From positions 124,001 to 188,000 of the forward strand of contig WTXG01000039.1 in NCBI GenBank assembly GCA_022496185.1: 64,000 nucleotides of DNA, given 5' to 3'. Positions 36,452 to 48,409 of the stretch are shown here, one piece after another. The notes under the pieces are model-generated. The model worked only from the letters and a program-made list of their open reading frames with translations. It did no database searches and was not told the origin of the DNA. A program made the translations under genes and the position numbers. This DNA is from Multifurca ochricompacta (Eukaryota > Basidiomycota > Agaricomycetes > Russulales > Russulaceae). The number at the start of each line of letters is the position of its first letter. Within the stretch, counting starts at the first letter, position 1.

Positions 36452-37824
36452 ATGCCCCGTCCAAGAGTTTTCATCGACCTCTCTATTGATAACTCTCCAG
36501 TGGGAAGGTATGCTATCGTAATTTGTCAAGAGTGTTTTACTTCTTAACAAGGTCTCAGAGTAATCTTCGAGCTGTTCAGCGATACCGTCCCCAAGACATC
36601 AGAAAAGTACCTATCTCCCACATCCCCCTCCCCCCCCACCCCCTCCTTCTTCGATTGAGTAGTCTCTTTCTAGCTTCCGCGCATTATGTACGGGGGAGAA
36701 AGGCCTCTCGTCGCTCTCAGACCGACCGCTATATTACAAGAACAGTATCATTCATCGTTCGATCCCTAACTTTATGATTCAAGGCGGAGGTACCCTCTCA
36801 ACTCACATGCCACAGGCCCACATACCTAATCTTATATGATAGACTTTACAAAGCGCAATGGAACAGGTGGAGAGTCTATCTACGGCAGCCCGTTCGCAGA
36901 TGAGGATCTTACGCATCCATTGGATTCTGAAGGGTTAGTTCTTCACGTCCGCTCACATGACTTGTCCTAAGAATGTCAATCACCGGCAATGAAAGGTTGC
37001 TATGCATGGCCAATCGCGGTCCGAACACCAACGGTTCGCAGTTCTTCATCACCTTACGGGCTTGTCCCCACCTTGACGGTACGTGTCTCTTTCCCTGTAT
37101 GGTGGGCGAACCGACTTACGCCTGCGCATCCCGCCAGGTAAGCACGTCGTCCTTGGCAGAGTCATTCGAGGCTTCGATGATGTGGTCGGAAAGATTGCGC
37201 AAGTGGCCACAGATGAGAAGGACCGGCCCGTGGTCCCTGTTATTATCATTAACTGCGGCGAGCTCGAGTTGCGCAAGAAGTCGGCTCCTCTGCGTTCGTG
37301 CATTCTTACATTCAAAAAAGAGGGGTTTAACCTCTTAATGGGTTATTTCAGCGAAAGAGCCATCCGTGAACGCTAGCGCATCTGAAGACGAAGACGAAAG
37401 GAGTTACAAGCACCATAAACGGCGACGCCAACAGTCCCCTTCTCCTAGTGATCCCGTCGAAGGCGGTGTTAAGCCGCAAAAGCAAAAGCAAAAGCACAAG
37501 CATAAGCATCAGAAGAGCAAGGAGCGATCACGTTCCCGATCAGCTCTTCCTGGAAGGGATGTATCCTTGGGTGAGAAGGAGGCCGAGGAGGAGTATGACG
37601 CACGACTCGAGCATGAGGAGAAGGAACGGCTGGCTGCCGCGCGCAAACGCGAATTAGAGCGCCTCAGCCGACAATACGAGCATGAAGCACAGTCCACAAA
37701 CGGCGTACGGCTCAAGGGTGTGTATTCCTCGCTGGTTTCTCCCTCCTCCCTCACGTTCATAATCCCCTGTTCAGGACGAGGAAGGATGAAATTCGTCGAC
37801 CCGGAATTACACAGGAGACGATGA
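36452..37824 (+). CDS. Nuclear multidomain cyclophilin (PPIG-like peptidyl-prolyl isomerase)
   Basis: The cyclophilin domain is complete: [45 protein letters not shown], then [31 protein letters not shown] (catalytic Arg and Phe in HR..NFMIQGG), [40 protein letters not shown] and [16 protein letters not shown]. His replaces Trp at the cyclosporin-contact position (DGKHVV), as in many large cyclophilins. The C-terminal half is Lys/His/Ser-rich with an AAGCAA/AAGCAT hexamer repeat ([16 protein letters not shown]), a charged helix ([16 protein letters not shown]) and a final [16 protein letters not shown]. The RS-like tail suggests a spliceosome-associated nuclear protein. Seven or more introns, all in phase. 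Stop TGA at 37822-37824. Confidence 0.92.
37474..37512. repeat. AAGCAA/AAGCAT hexanucleotide coding repeat
   Basis: About six degenerate AAGCAN units encode alternating Lys-Gln and Lys-His in the cyclophilin tail. Confidence 0.7.
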
Positions 37825-38156
37825 TCTCCAATTTATAGTTTGTTTTCCACATTCACTTGACTTTTGACTATTCCACACATATAAAACACTAGCAAAACGG
37901 GCTTTATAAAGTTACTTCGTGAAGAGGACAACATCGGGCTTGAGCACGGTGAATGTCAACAGTAAGCACATGTGAAAAGGAAGGGAGAAGGCACGGCTAC
38001 AACTGCAAACTAATAAGTTTTGGCAAAAATGTGTGCATGCAGGTATGCGTGGGCGTGGGGCTGTGAGCAAAGAAGCGAGATCCAAAAAACAAGAAACGTG
38101 AGATCGTACAGAAGAGAGACACACCGGACGGCCAGGCGCGCCATCGAGGACGACAA
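37825..38156. other. Convergent 3' region, cyclophilin/eIF4B
   Basis: This is 332 bp containing two 3' flanks; an ATAAAA-type signal occurs near 37882. Nothing else is visible. Confidence 0.5.
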
Positions 38157-40033
38157 TCAAATAGTGACCTCCCCAAGTTGTTCCGTGATGTCATTCACCT
38201 TTGGCTCGTCTTCCTTGGGTTCGTCGTCCCTTTTCCCGCCAGCAGCGGCAGCAAAACTGAAAGTAGAACGAATACTCGCTGCTGGGGCTTGTGCTACGCG
38301 CGGTGAGGGCGGGAGCGATCCACCACTACGTTCCGCCCCTTGGCGCGAGTTGCTTCGTGACATGGGGTGCTGACCAACGCGATCTTTTGTGACTTCCCGC
38401 TCCTTGTCAAGGCGTTCAGCGATGGCTTTTTCCTTCGCCGTTACATCCACAGGTCTAAATAAATGGTCAGCGTCTACGAAACGGACGGCAGAGGAAATAA
38501 GAACCTGGCTGTGCCGAAGGGGCTAGGACGGTTGGTAGGGTTACTTTGAGCCATTTTTGGGGACGCGAGCGGAGATGGTGTGGTAGAGGTATTCCCGGAG
38601 CGTGGGAGAAGTTCAAGTTTCCGGCGGGTTATCTGAGGAGTTGGGGGAGTGGATGACGTTGCTAGACCGTCTACAGTGAGAAACTAGCCCAAAATGAGAG
38701 AACCAACAACGCACGAGATGTGCTATTGCGTGACGAAATGCCTGGTCGTGGCCCGCCCCTCCAGTCACCGTCTGCGGGCAATTCAGGTGCACTTGATGGA
38801 GGGGCGATATCACCTCTTCCTCTAAATGAGCCAAATTTACGCCCTGGTCCCTCATCTTCACTCGGTTTGAATTTACTGCCAATCGTCCAGGTCTCTTCCT
38901 TGTCAGCCGCGCCCGGATTCTCCGTGGCGGAGAACGCCGAGTTCTTGCGTCTTGAAGCACCTTCTGGCTCAGGCGGGGGAGGTGCCCGGGATGAACGGTT
39001 GGAACGCCAGTCGTTCGAAGTGTCGGAAACAGAAGGGGGAGGGGGCAGCCGGTCAGCCGGAGGTCCATCATAGCGCCGACGTGAGGAATCGCGGGAAGCA
39101 AGATCAGGGAGAGGACCCTGTCGCCGCCATTCGCCAGAAAACTTTGGGTCTTCAAACCCACCAAAACCAGAGCGTTCCTTGGCTAAGATATGCCGTTAGA
39201 TAGGTGGTCCTCGCCTTGAACGAGAATGAACATACGAGGCTCAGCAACGCTTACTCTCACCGTTCGTCCCGACAAAGTCTACAGGACTCGATAAGAATGC
39301 CAACTTGAACACATGGAAATACCCACAGCTCCTGTCTTGGTAAGAGCACCTTTAAGATCATCCAATTCTTCAAACTCCACGTAGCCAAAGCCCTTTGGGC
39401 GTTCCTCACGATCCTTGATAACTTTCACCGATTTCGTCTACAATGATGAATAGTGAGTGGGACCACAATCCAGGATTAGGGTGTGGGCGCACCTTCAGCC
39501 CGTCAAAAAAGGTTTCGAGGTCGCGTTCGGTCAAATCGAAAGCCAAATTCCCGACAAAGGCCGTGTAGGGAGGCTGAGTGGGTAAGGGTAGATCTTCCCT
39601 TGGAGGATACGCCTGCCTATCCGCTGAAATTTCGCGATGTCAGTTGATAGAAACATTGAAACATGAGACCAGAATACACGACTCACGTCTGGTAGACGAA
39701 AAATCATCCCTCATACCTCGGCGGTCTCCGCGATCTTCATCTCTTCCCGCAGCTGTGAGGAGTTGGTAAGGCCGAGTAAGCAGCTGCGGGGCTAGTTTAA
39801 ACGGATAGAACACGTACGAGCCGTCGGAAGTGCATCCATCTCATCTGCCCAAGAACCAAGGGCTGAAGAACCATCAGTTTGGAAATTTGTATGGAGAAGG
39901 GAGGGCCTGGAAATCCTGACTGGTATCACCCAGAAACTCGTTTAAAGACATTTTTTGACCCTTTTTCGGTGCTGAAAATATGAAGTTATTTGATATGTCC
40001 GATATGTAACATAGTACAAGAAATCTTACCCAT
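38157..40033 (-). CDS. TIF3: Translation initiation factor eIF4B
   Basis: The first exon is only ATG G; splicing gives MAPKKGQKMSLNEFLGD, the usual fungal eIF4B start. SSALGSWADEMDALP follows (another conserved eIF4B box). The RRM reads YTAFVGNLAFDLTERDLETFF and GFGYVEFEELDDLKGAL. Then come repeated acidic/aromatic Arg-rich motifs (GFEDPKFSGEWRRQG, SNDWRS, FGSFRGRGD, DGDWRGG), a Ser/Pro-rich region with RRKLELLPRSG, a charged helix (KEKAIAERLDKEREV) and a C-terminus ITEQLGEVTI. eIF4B stimulates eIF4A helicase and 40S recruitment to mRNA. The gene looks intact. It is divergent from ARPC2 with 186 bp between start codons. Confidence 0.92.
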
Positions 40034-40114
40034 CTTCGCTGTGATTTTGTCGTCTAAGATTACAGACTATTTTTTTTTTTCGAAATCGACCACAGTGCAG
40101 TGAGCAGAAAAGTT

Positions 40115-40142
40115 AATGTCGATGTCGATGTCGATGTCGATG
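40115..40142. repeat. (GTCGAT)n hexanucleotide repeat in the eIF4B/ARPC2 promoter region
   Basis: Four to five GATGTC units in the 186-bp divergent interval, about 80 bases upstream of the eIF4B start codon. Confidence 0.85.
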
Positions 40143-40219
40143 CTTACCGTTATTTGGTTCGGCATGGGCAGCTTACTTTGCCGGCCCCATCTTCCGAGCC
40201 CCAGTGCCATCCATCTATC

Positions 40220-41410
40220 ATGATCCTCCTCGAAGTGAGTAGTATTTCGATTATTATCTACAAGGTAGAGCTGATTAATTATGGCTGTCAATAGCCACAC
40301 AATTATATTATTCAAACAACTCTGATTGACAAATTTTCAAAGTGCGTGGATATATGCGTTCACATCAAGTGATCTCCATCTCCATCTACCATCACGCAGG
40401 CCTACATCGCTCGATGTTCAGTTCGTAGACTTTGACGGGGTGAGATTTCACCTCTCCACTCTCGAACGCAAGACTGCGCTTCTCCTCTCTATGCACATCC
40501 GCTGCTGGGACGAGCTCGTTCGTTATGGCGCTCTTGACATCCTTCAACGAGAGTACGGAGCACTTGTTCAGGCACAGCCAGAGTCGGACTACAACGTCAG
40601 CCTCCTCATCGACCTCGAGACTGCGCCTCCAGAAGGTGGTGAGTCAGCATGAAGGTTTGGGTCGTTTGCCTTGCTGACGATAGTGAAGAACAAAGGGACA
40701 ACTTCATTCATTCTGTCGCACTCTTGAAGCGAAACGCGTTGGCCGCGCCTTTTGAGTTAGCATTCAAGAAGCAGAAGGACCTTGAGAACTCAGCCTCAGG
40801 ACAGGGTGATCTAATGGCAATCCATTATCGCGATGAGGAGGCTATCTATATCCAAGCTGCGCACGACCGAGTCACCGTCATCTTTTCCACCGTCTTCCGG
40901 GAAGAGACGGACCGCATTTTTGGGAAGGTTTTTTTGCAGGTACCCCTGATCTAATTTGAGTGACTCGCTTAAGTAGTAACAATTTCTCCAGGAATTCGTG
41001 GACGCGCGCCGCTTACCACAGATCCAAAACGCGCCCCAGGTACTCTTCACAAACCGGGACCCCCCACTTGAGATCAGGCAGGTCCCGGGTCTCAGAGACT
41101 CGGATGACATAGGCTATGTCACGTTTGTTCTCTTCCCGCGGCACTTCGCAAACCCCAATGTTGCGGCTAGCACGATCTCGCATATCCAGCTCTTCCGTGA
41201 CTACCTTCACTACCATATCAAGTGTTCAAAAGCGTATATGCAGTCTCGTATGCGCCACCGCGTCTCCGAGTTCCAGAAAGTGCTGAATAGGGCTAAGGCG
41301 GAGGTCGCGGGTGCTGAAAGAAAGACCGTGACGTGAGTTGCCTCCTTTATCGCGTACCGATCACGATGTTAACGAATTCTTGCAGTGGGAGGACCTTGCA
41401 AACACGGTAA
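40220..41410 (+). CDS. ARC35: Arp2/3 complex subunit 2 (ARPC2/Arc35)
   Basis: A short first exon (MILLE) splices to PHNYIIQTTLIDKFSK and then PTSLDVQFVDFDGVRFHLST, the standard ARPC2 N-terminus. It continues with DYNVSLLIDLE, an intron, [90 protein letters not shown] and the long C-terminal helix YLHYHIKCSKAYMQSRMRHRVSEFQKVLNRAKAE ending TGRTLQTR. ARPC2 with ARPC4 forms the structural core of Arp2/3, which nucleates branched actin at endocytic patches. Five introns in phase; stop TAA at 41408-41410. No damage seen. Confidence 0.94.
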
Positions 41411-41899
41411 ATGTAACAGTACTCAGTGATTCGTATGTATTAATACCATGGCGGACATCAAACGCACGCGTTCAGAAGCCTTCTAAGAATTCTCCATCAA
41501 ACCTGTGACCAGCTAGAGTTGTCACTAGCTTATTACATGAATTACAGCCCCAACGGGAAGCATGCTGTCCCCACGCAGGTGTCACTATCGTCTGTCCTAG
41601 TGCCATATTGAAGCTATAGTATCCCACTATCCGTATCCCACAACCCCGCTATGCTGTGTGTTATCACTGACCAACGTCTCGAAGCCACGATGATCTCGGT
41701 CAACTGACTTGGTTTAATCTCTGGTTCGGGGTCAACCTCCAAGGGGGGATGCGCTCCCATCGCGTCGTTTCGTGGGACATTGCGTCTTCTTGTCCTCATG
41801 ACCTGCCATGCTCTTCCCTTGACTCCTATAATAAGAGCTTCGGAAAGCTGTGAATGATGCTGAAACTTGTCCACCATGATCACCCTTTCGTCTTGGCAT

Positions 41900-43833
41900 A
41901 TGAAGGTACTCCTGCTCGTACTCGGTTTGAAATGGACATCTTGTTTTGCAAAAGGGGTCTTGGTCACTATTCCGTTGACTGCCCCACGGTCTGCCCCAAC
42001 ACTCTCACGCTCGCTCGTCTCGTTTTCTCTTGAACAGGACAGATGGGTTGACTGGATCGGACACGGCACACGGAATCCATTTTTCTTCAACACATTGAAC
42101 AACCTGAAGGAACTGACGGGTGAAGCCCCAAGGATCAGGGTTGGAGCAAACTCCGAGGACCACACCAATTTTGATGCCACAGTGCAAGTGCGCCCTGCTC
42201 CTCTTCAGGCGTTAGAACCGGTTCATAACCGTCCATCCAGTTCTCGGAAAGCGAATTTCCGGTGTTTACAACGACGGTGCCATATCCTGAGGCCACAAAG
42301 AACGCTATTGGAAACAATTACTATCACCTTGCGTCTCTTCTTCCTCCTGGTGACTACTGTCACAGCTGAGGAAGAAACAAACTCATTTGATCTGCAGGGA
42401 CCGAGGTCATCTTCGGAGTCAACTTTGGACAATATAATCTCACAGCTGCCTTTCTCGAGACGACCGCTATCGCTAACGCATTCGCCTCGTCCACTTTTAA
42501 AGCTTCAGGTATCAAGCTAGAAGCCATTGAAATAGGCAACGAGGCTGACCTGTACACAAACAACGGCGCACGAAACAGCTCGTTCAATGTTCAGCAATAT
42601 GTCTCGCAGTATGTTTGAGTATTCTTCGGCTCTTTCTTCCCTCGGTCAACGCAGACGCTCACCTGTATTTGCGTTGTGTGAAGATGGACTATGTTTGCGG
42701 AAAATGTCACTGCAACAGCGAATCATATTCTCGGGACGAAAGTTCCACTACAAGGGGCAGCCTTCGCCGGATCTTCACACACTAGTACTGGGTTCTCGCT
42801 TCAAGGGATATTTAAGAATGACATTCTTTCGTCGTCCGCGGGTTCGCAAATCAAGCTGTGCGTGGTCATATAGCATGTTCCCGTTACTCACGGTCTTCTT
42901 TCTCTTCACTTTTAATTTTTCGTAGGATCTCGCAACACCATTACAGTGGCTCATTTTGCACTGGCACCATCGGGATCCTGCAGAATCTCATGACGAAGTC
43001 TAGCATCAGAAGCAATCTCGCAGCATTTGCTCCTGATATCACCGCAGTAAAGCAACAAGGCCTGACTTATGTATTTGGGGAGACGAATAGCTATGCGTGT
43101 CATGGCAGTCCGGGCGTCAGCAACACCGCGGGTGCGGCGCTGTGGGGGCTCGATTATGCTTTGTATGCAAGCCAGCTTGATATCACAAGGCTGTATTTCC
43201 ACCACGGCATCGGCTACAAATATAATTTCGTGCGTAAGACTCCAACCCGATACTCGATTCATTTGCTCACCCAGCAGTAGATTCAGCCCGCAACGCTGAC
43301 GCGCTCCATTCTCGATGGTTCAAACCTTCCACAGCCCCTAGCACCTCACATACAGCCACTTTACTACGCCGCCATTATCGCAGCAGAAGCTATCGGGTCA
43401 TCGGGCTCCACGCGCGCGATCGAGCTGAGTGTCAACAACACGCAGATATCCGGTTACGCATTTTTCGAGGGCAACACACTTATGCGTGCAGTCTTCATCA
43501 ACTTGAACGCATACACGTCCGGTACACGCCGTTCCGTCCACCTCACTCTCAACCTGGCCGGGTCTAGGAAGCGGCCGACTTTTAATATAATTAAACGACT
43601 TTCCATCCCGTAAGATGTCACTGTTTGGCCACCATCTAGCGTCCTCATAACTCATGGCACTCAGGACTGCAAATGCCACAATGGGTGTGACTTGGGGAGG
43701 GCAAACATACGAGACTCAGGACGGAAAGGTCGCTGGTAGTCCCAGTACACAGATGGTGCCCATCAGTAAGGGCGTCAGTATCCAAGATACAGAGGTTGTT
43801 CTGTTAACGTTTTGTGAAAATGTTGTACCTTGA
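41900..43833 (+). CDS. Secreted glycoside hydrolase family 79 protein (beta-glucuronidase-like)
   Basis: The start MKVLLLVLGLKWTSCFA is a signal peptide. The mature part opens with VTIPLTAPRSAPTLSRSLVSFSLEQDRWVDWIG. It continues with NLKELTGEAPRIRVGANSEDHTNFD, LLPPGTEVIFGVNFGQYNLTAA and KLEAIEIGNEADLYTNNGARNSSFNVQQYVSQW, where the Glu of GNE is the expected acid/base. TISQHHYSGSF follows, then LTYVFGETNSYACHG with the expected nucleophile Glu. The C-terminal beta domain ends VSIQDTEVVLLTFCENVVP. This layout is that of basidiomycete GH79 proteins, which act on glucuronic-acid glycans such as arabinogalactan proteins; the true substrate is unknown. Several Asn-X-Ser/Thr sites are present. Seven introns are all in phase. 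It is the only obvious secreted enzyme in the window. Confidence 0.88.
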
Positions 43834-44274
43834 TATGAACATGAATGTCTGGCATTGTTCACAAAATAAAATGATGCCTAGAGGCTGTATCATTGATTGA
43901 TTGATAACATGTTATTCGCCTAGAAAAACAAAACTTAGTGATGTCGACAATCGCGAGTGAGAGGAGAATGCAAGTAAAAATCAGATAGTAAGGGGTTTGT
44001 CTCATACCACCATCCCCAGGGCACATAGGCGTTTGAGCCCCTTTGGTGTGAAGATGATGGCCATCGAACGCAAATTACGAATAACACATCTTCAATAAAT
44101 ACGAAATGAGTTTGATGCTCACCACTTCATTGACGATTAGAGATGGATATTGGTCGAGTCAAAGTTCAAGAAGACTCACACTTCAAACGTTCAACGATTA
44201 AAAGTCAATGACCACGTGACTAGCCTCCCCACTATGCTAAGAGGGCCGAGGGCCGAGCGAACTGTGCGATAACC
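43834..44274. other. Tandem intergenic region GH79 to PITH gene
   Basis: This has the GH79 3' flank (AATAAAATG near 43865), a GATTGATTGAT stretch near 43892 and the PITH promoter. A palindromic CACGTG lies near 44213-44218, about 57 bases before the PITH ATG. Confidence 0.5.
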
Positions 44275-45268
44275 ATGTCCCACAACCACAACCATGATCA
44301 CGCCCATAACTGTGGGGAACATGTACACGATCACGATCATCATTTAGACACAAATGGTCCTTCAGATAACGTGTTTGTTCACATTGATCGCGATAATGTT
44401 ATCGCGTTGAACTCGATAGGTGAAGGCAAAGAAGTAATCAAACCTTGGAACGAGCGCTTGGACGAGCAAGAGGTAAGTATATGCTCACATTGAGAAAACA
44501 ACGACTGGCTCATTCAAGCGATGCATAGTTTATCGAGTCGGACGCAGACGATCAGCTGTATGTCTCTCAAAGTCGAGCATATGGCCACCACTGTCTGCAA
44601 CACTGACAACGGGGGTAGCATCATACGCATTCCGTTTACAGGATCAGTAAAGCTGCGTTGTCTCTTGCTCAAATCTGGTCCGGGAGATCAGACGCCCGCT
44701 CAAGTAGCACTTGTATGTTTCTTAAGTCCATCCGCAAAATGCAAAACTATTCATTCCTTTGCCTCGCCCTCGAATCCAGTTTACAAATGCTGACGACCTC
44801 GATTTTTCCGATGCTGTTGAAAAGGTGCCCGCGCAAAAATTCGACGTTGCCACAGGACGCGAAGTCGGGGAGTATGCATTGAAGTCAGTACAACGTGTCG
44901 CGGCCTTACGTTCATCTCTGCCTTGTCTCTGTCCAACACAGAAACTATAGTTTACATCTGAACTCCCAGACCTGCGAAGTTTCCCAATGTTTCTTCCGTG
45001 ACTTTATTCTTCCCAGCATCGCAAGGTGCCGAGACAACTCGTATTTATTACATCGGGTTCCTCGGACAATGGAGCGAGGTGAGGTTTCTCTCCCATGAAA
45101 CTACATCAAATGGCCGTACAGAGCTGACTCGGATTCTGGACGTCCTTTTGCCCTTTTCATTAGCGAAAGCAAGAACCTGTCATTACCGTCTACGAGTCCC
45201 GAGCAAACCTTGCCGACCATGAAAAAATACAGGGTACTGAAGGCAACTTTAGTATGCCTTCGCAATGA
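44275..45268 (+). CDS. PITH-domain protein (PITHD1 family) with His-rich N-terminus
   Basis: The start MSHNHNHDHAHNCGEHVHDHDHH is dominated by His, echoing the HGHSH start of animal PITHD1. The PITH domain follows: VFVHIDRDNVIALNSIGEGKEVIKPWNERLDEQEFIESDADDQLIIRIPFTGSVKLRCLLLKSGPGDQTPAQVAL, then IQFTNADDLDFSDAVEKVPAQKFDVA, KFPNVSSVTLFFPASQGAETTRIYYIGFLGQWSE and a short tail ending MPSQ. PITH domains occur on proteasome-interacting thioredoxin-like proteins; PITHD1 binds proteasomes. The exon join after QVAL (donor 44713) lacks an obvious AG acceptor in the right phase before the IPLPRPRIQF segment, so one base may be missing there. Stop TGA at 45266-45268. Confidence 0.85.
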
Positions 45269-47614
45269 GGAACCTCTCTGAGAGGTTGGAGACCAAAAGG
45301 AAAAGAAGACTCTGACTGTATTTTTATTCTAGCACACGCTGGCTCGCCGCCGACCCGCCCTATTACCTGTTTCATTTCCTCCACTTTTGCGTTTTAAAAC
45401 GCCTCATTCCCCAATAAAGGTATATCGTGCAACAGATGAACAGAGCGCGAAAAGCTATGTGGACCAAAATGACACATCTGAAGGTGTTGTTGTTAGCGAG
45501 CGGATTTCCGCTTTATTGCGAGATTCATTGAGCTTGGGGAGCAACTGTCATTGCGGCGGTTGGCGCTTCGTCATCTCCGGTATGTCAGAGGTTGGGAACG
45601 CGGAGCCGGGAAGACACGGCATGAGAAGAAAGTTCTCAATAAACTTGTCCTTGCCTCGAGTCTTCCAGCCGGCTGTTATACACAACTGACGGCCTACACA
45701 GTTCTTCTCTCTGAGAAGCCTAACCAGCTGGTCAAAGATTTGCTTGCCTCTGGCGCGGGCTCGATCCGCATTACCATGGGGTTGGTTTTCTAAGCCACTT
45801 CTGGAGGCCATACAGTGACGGCGCGTCAGCACGCTTTAGCGACAAACCTTTTGCCAGTCCGCTTGGTTGTTAGTGAGGGAGATTCGCTGAGAGAATGTTC
45901 GCATAGACATCTCTTCAATTGGGTCGGTTGATAGACCAGCACGCACACCTTTATACCATTCCGTGCGGTGTACATGACGGTCATTCATTCAAGCCTCCCC
46001 GACCACCCGACCATTCAGCATTCTCGGCTTCATCAGATCCGCGTGTCGTAGTGGCGACAAAACCAGAATGCGAGTCTGTACTTTTTCCTGCGTCATTCCC
46101 ATCAGTAATAAATGGCTACGTATTTCGAGCGAACCCACACCACTGAACAGGCCTTTTATCTTGCTCTACTGCGACTGCATTTTTCGCCTCCAGCACTTTT
46201 CTCAACGACGTGAACCCCTCATCGTACGCTCCCACTTGCTAAGTGGGTGTCACAGCGCACTTTTTTCTCTTTCTTGGTACACTCTATCCCGTTCCACCTC
46301 CATCTGCTTCGTGCGCTACTCAATGATACGTGTCTCCATTAACTCAGTCTAGTGTGCACTTGTACAGCATCAACCCTCCGCAAATGATCCGAGTTCAACG
46401 CAAGTGTTGGCGGATAAATTAGATCTGCAGGCTGAGCAAACTGCTGAGTAGAAACAGGCCGCGGCGGTGGATTGGTTCTAGGGAATTAGAAATGACACTG
46501 CTTCGCTACATGGGGCCCAAGTTCTAGAGGAGCATGGGTACGATCAACATCATGGATGGCTTTTCCAGTTCGCTTGAGGCTCCCAACATTCCGTCACCTT
46601 CTCGTCCGCAACTCCCATACGGACAAGTGAAATACCACATCCCGATTTCAAACACTTTCAGAAGCTTACATAGCTTGAAAACAAAAAAACCGACCAGTAT
46701 TGAGTCACATGCTGTGAACTCAAATCCCCCTCTATGATGTCCTAGCAACTTACAGAAACTCCTCAACTCAACCCAGCGGAGTTGATCGTCTGAAGCCTTT
46801 CCAGGGACCTATGGTGATACAAAAACTGATAGAATCATCGGACGACTTGGAACGATCACAAGAACTGACTGCCCATCAGCATTTCTTAAAATTATATACA
46901 CAAGCGGCGGAGGAATACACGCCGCAACGAGATGAAACACAAAGTTATAACGTGAATCCGACTGGGGGTTACCCGATTCCAAACTTACCTGATTTAGCTC
47001 TAGCTCTCGTATTCAAGCTGTGCGTCAATGTCAATGTCATTCATCCCTTCCCTCACAATGTGGCCAATGCTTTTCGCAAAACCTCTGATCATGAGCTGTT
47101 AACGTCCCACCTTGAAGCTTGAAATACGGGACCCTGTACATTTGTGACTTTCATTTTCTGCTATCCGTCTGCTTTCCATTTGTGCACCTCCCCTCCTTCC
47201 TATCGTACTTATCAAAGTCTGAAAAACCGCTTCCAACGGCTTGAGGCGGCGCCCTTGTCGAGATTAAATAGGCAGAGTTGTTGGAGCTGGGTCAGGTGTG
47301 CTGAGTTCTGTCCTTTCCTTTGATTTCACTTCCACTTTGGAATCCCTTTCCATCTCCTTAAGCCAGACTTAAGTAGAGTAGCACTGGGAAACCAGTTCTG
47401 GCCTTCACCTCGGTGCCTTAGACGCTTGTGTACATTGTCATATCAGTTCAAGTGACGGGGTCCTCGTTCTCGGTGTGGTGCTACACATTTCATTTCCTCA
47501 CTCTTTTTGACACAATTGAAAATACAACGAAATAAAACGAAGAAAGCGCGAAAACAATAAGTTATGAGATCCGAAATGTTGACGCAGGAAGTATATGATC
47601 CAGAATTGTCACGA
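45269..47614. other. Unassigned 2.3-kb block with coding-like fragments on the plus strand
   Basis: No family was recognised. Several plus-strand segments look exonic. At 45387-45590 an open frame (RISALLRDSLSLGSN) ends at a good GTATGT donor. At 45640-45780 a frame reads VLNKLVLASSLPAGCYTQLTAYTV and KPNQLVKDLLASGAG. At 46375-46448 an acceptor is followed by STQVLADKLDLQAEQTAE and a stop. At 46811-47122 a frame reads AEEYTPQRDETQSYNVNPTGGYPIPNLPDLA. They could be exons of one or two lineage-specific genes or decayed gene pieces. I could not join them in phase. The region between 47130 and 47614 shows nothing. Confidence 0.3.
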
Positions 47615-48377
47615 TCATTGGCTCTGGCCACCTTCCCCACTGCGATGCATGAACGATTGCAACATGTCAAGTGTCACCGCGCCCGTAGAACCAGGGATCC
47701 CACCCATCCCAACACCACTCATGCCTCCACCATTATCACCGCCACCACCAGCACCTCCACCATCCAAGCTCGTACCAGCGCCTAGCCCTCCAAAGCCAGC
47801 TCCGCTCAGGCCTAAGCCAATGCCTGCACTGTTCATCCCGTTCCCGCCGTTGCCAAATCCATTCCCACTAAGACCGCTGTTCCCTCCCGCAATCCCCGAA
47901 GAGCCCATGACACTCCCGAGTCCGAGCGAGCCCAACCTACCTGACATACCAAGCCCGCCGTTCGCGCCCGTGTTCATTAGCCCGCCACCCAAGCCTCCGC
48001 CAACGCCGGCACCGAGACCGCCGCTTAGGACGCGCTGCATCTCCAGCACAGCACGCTGCTGATTCTGCTGAGCTTGTTGCTGCTGCTGTCGCTGCTGAAG
48101 TTGATGTAATGATGTCGGTTGGACCAGTAGCCCACTCGCAATCGCATTCGCCTGACTTCCTGGCACAAATGGATTGAGTTCTCCTTGCTTAAGGCCAATA
48201 TTCCCGAACATGGAGCCAGCAGGCGGCATGCTGACCCCAGGGTTTTGAGAGAAGCGATCCCCTTGTGACTGTGCGTGCTGTTGAAGTGGTTGTTGCTGTT
48301 GTTGTTGCTGTTGTTGCTGTTGTTGCTGTTGTTGTTGCTGTTGCGTTGCTGTTGCTGTTGTTGTTGCTGCTGCTGCT

Positions 48378-48409
<32 letters not shown>

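Noticed and set aside
47564..48062. Pro-rich plus-strand open frames
   Set aside because: They lie opposite the Gly-Leu-rich tail of the Med25-like protein and arise from its repeated codons.
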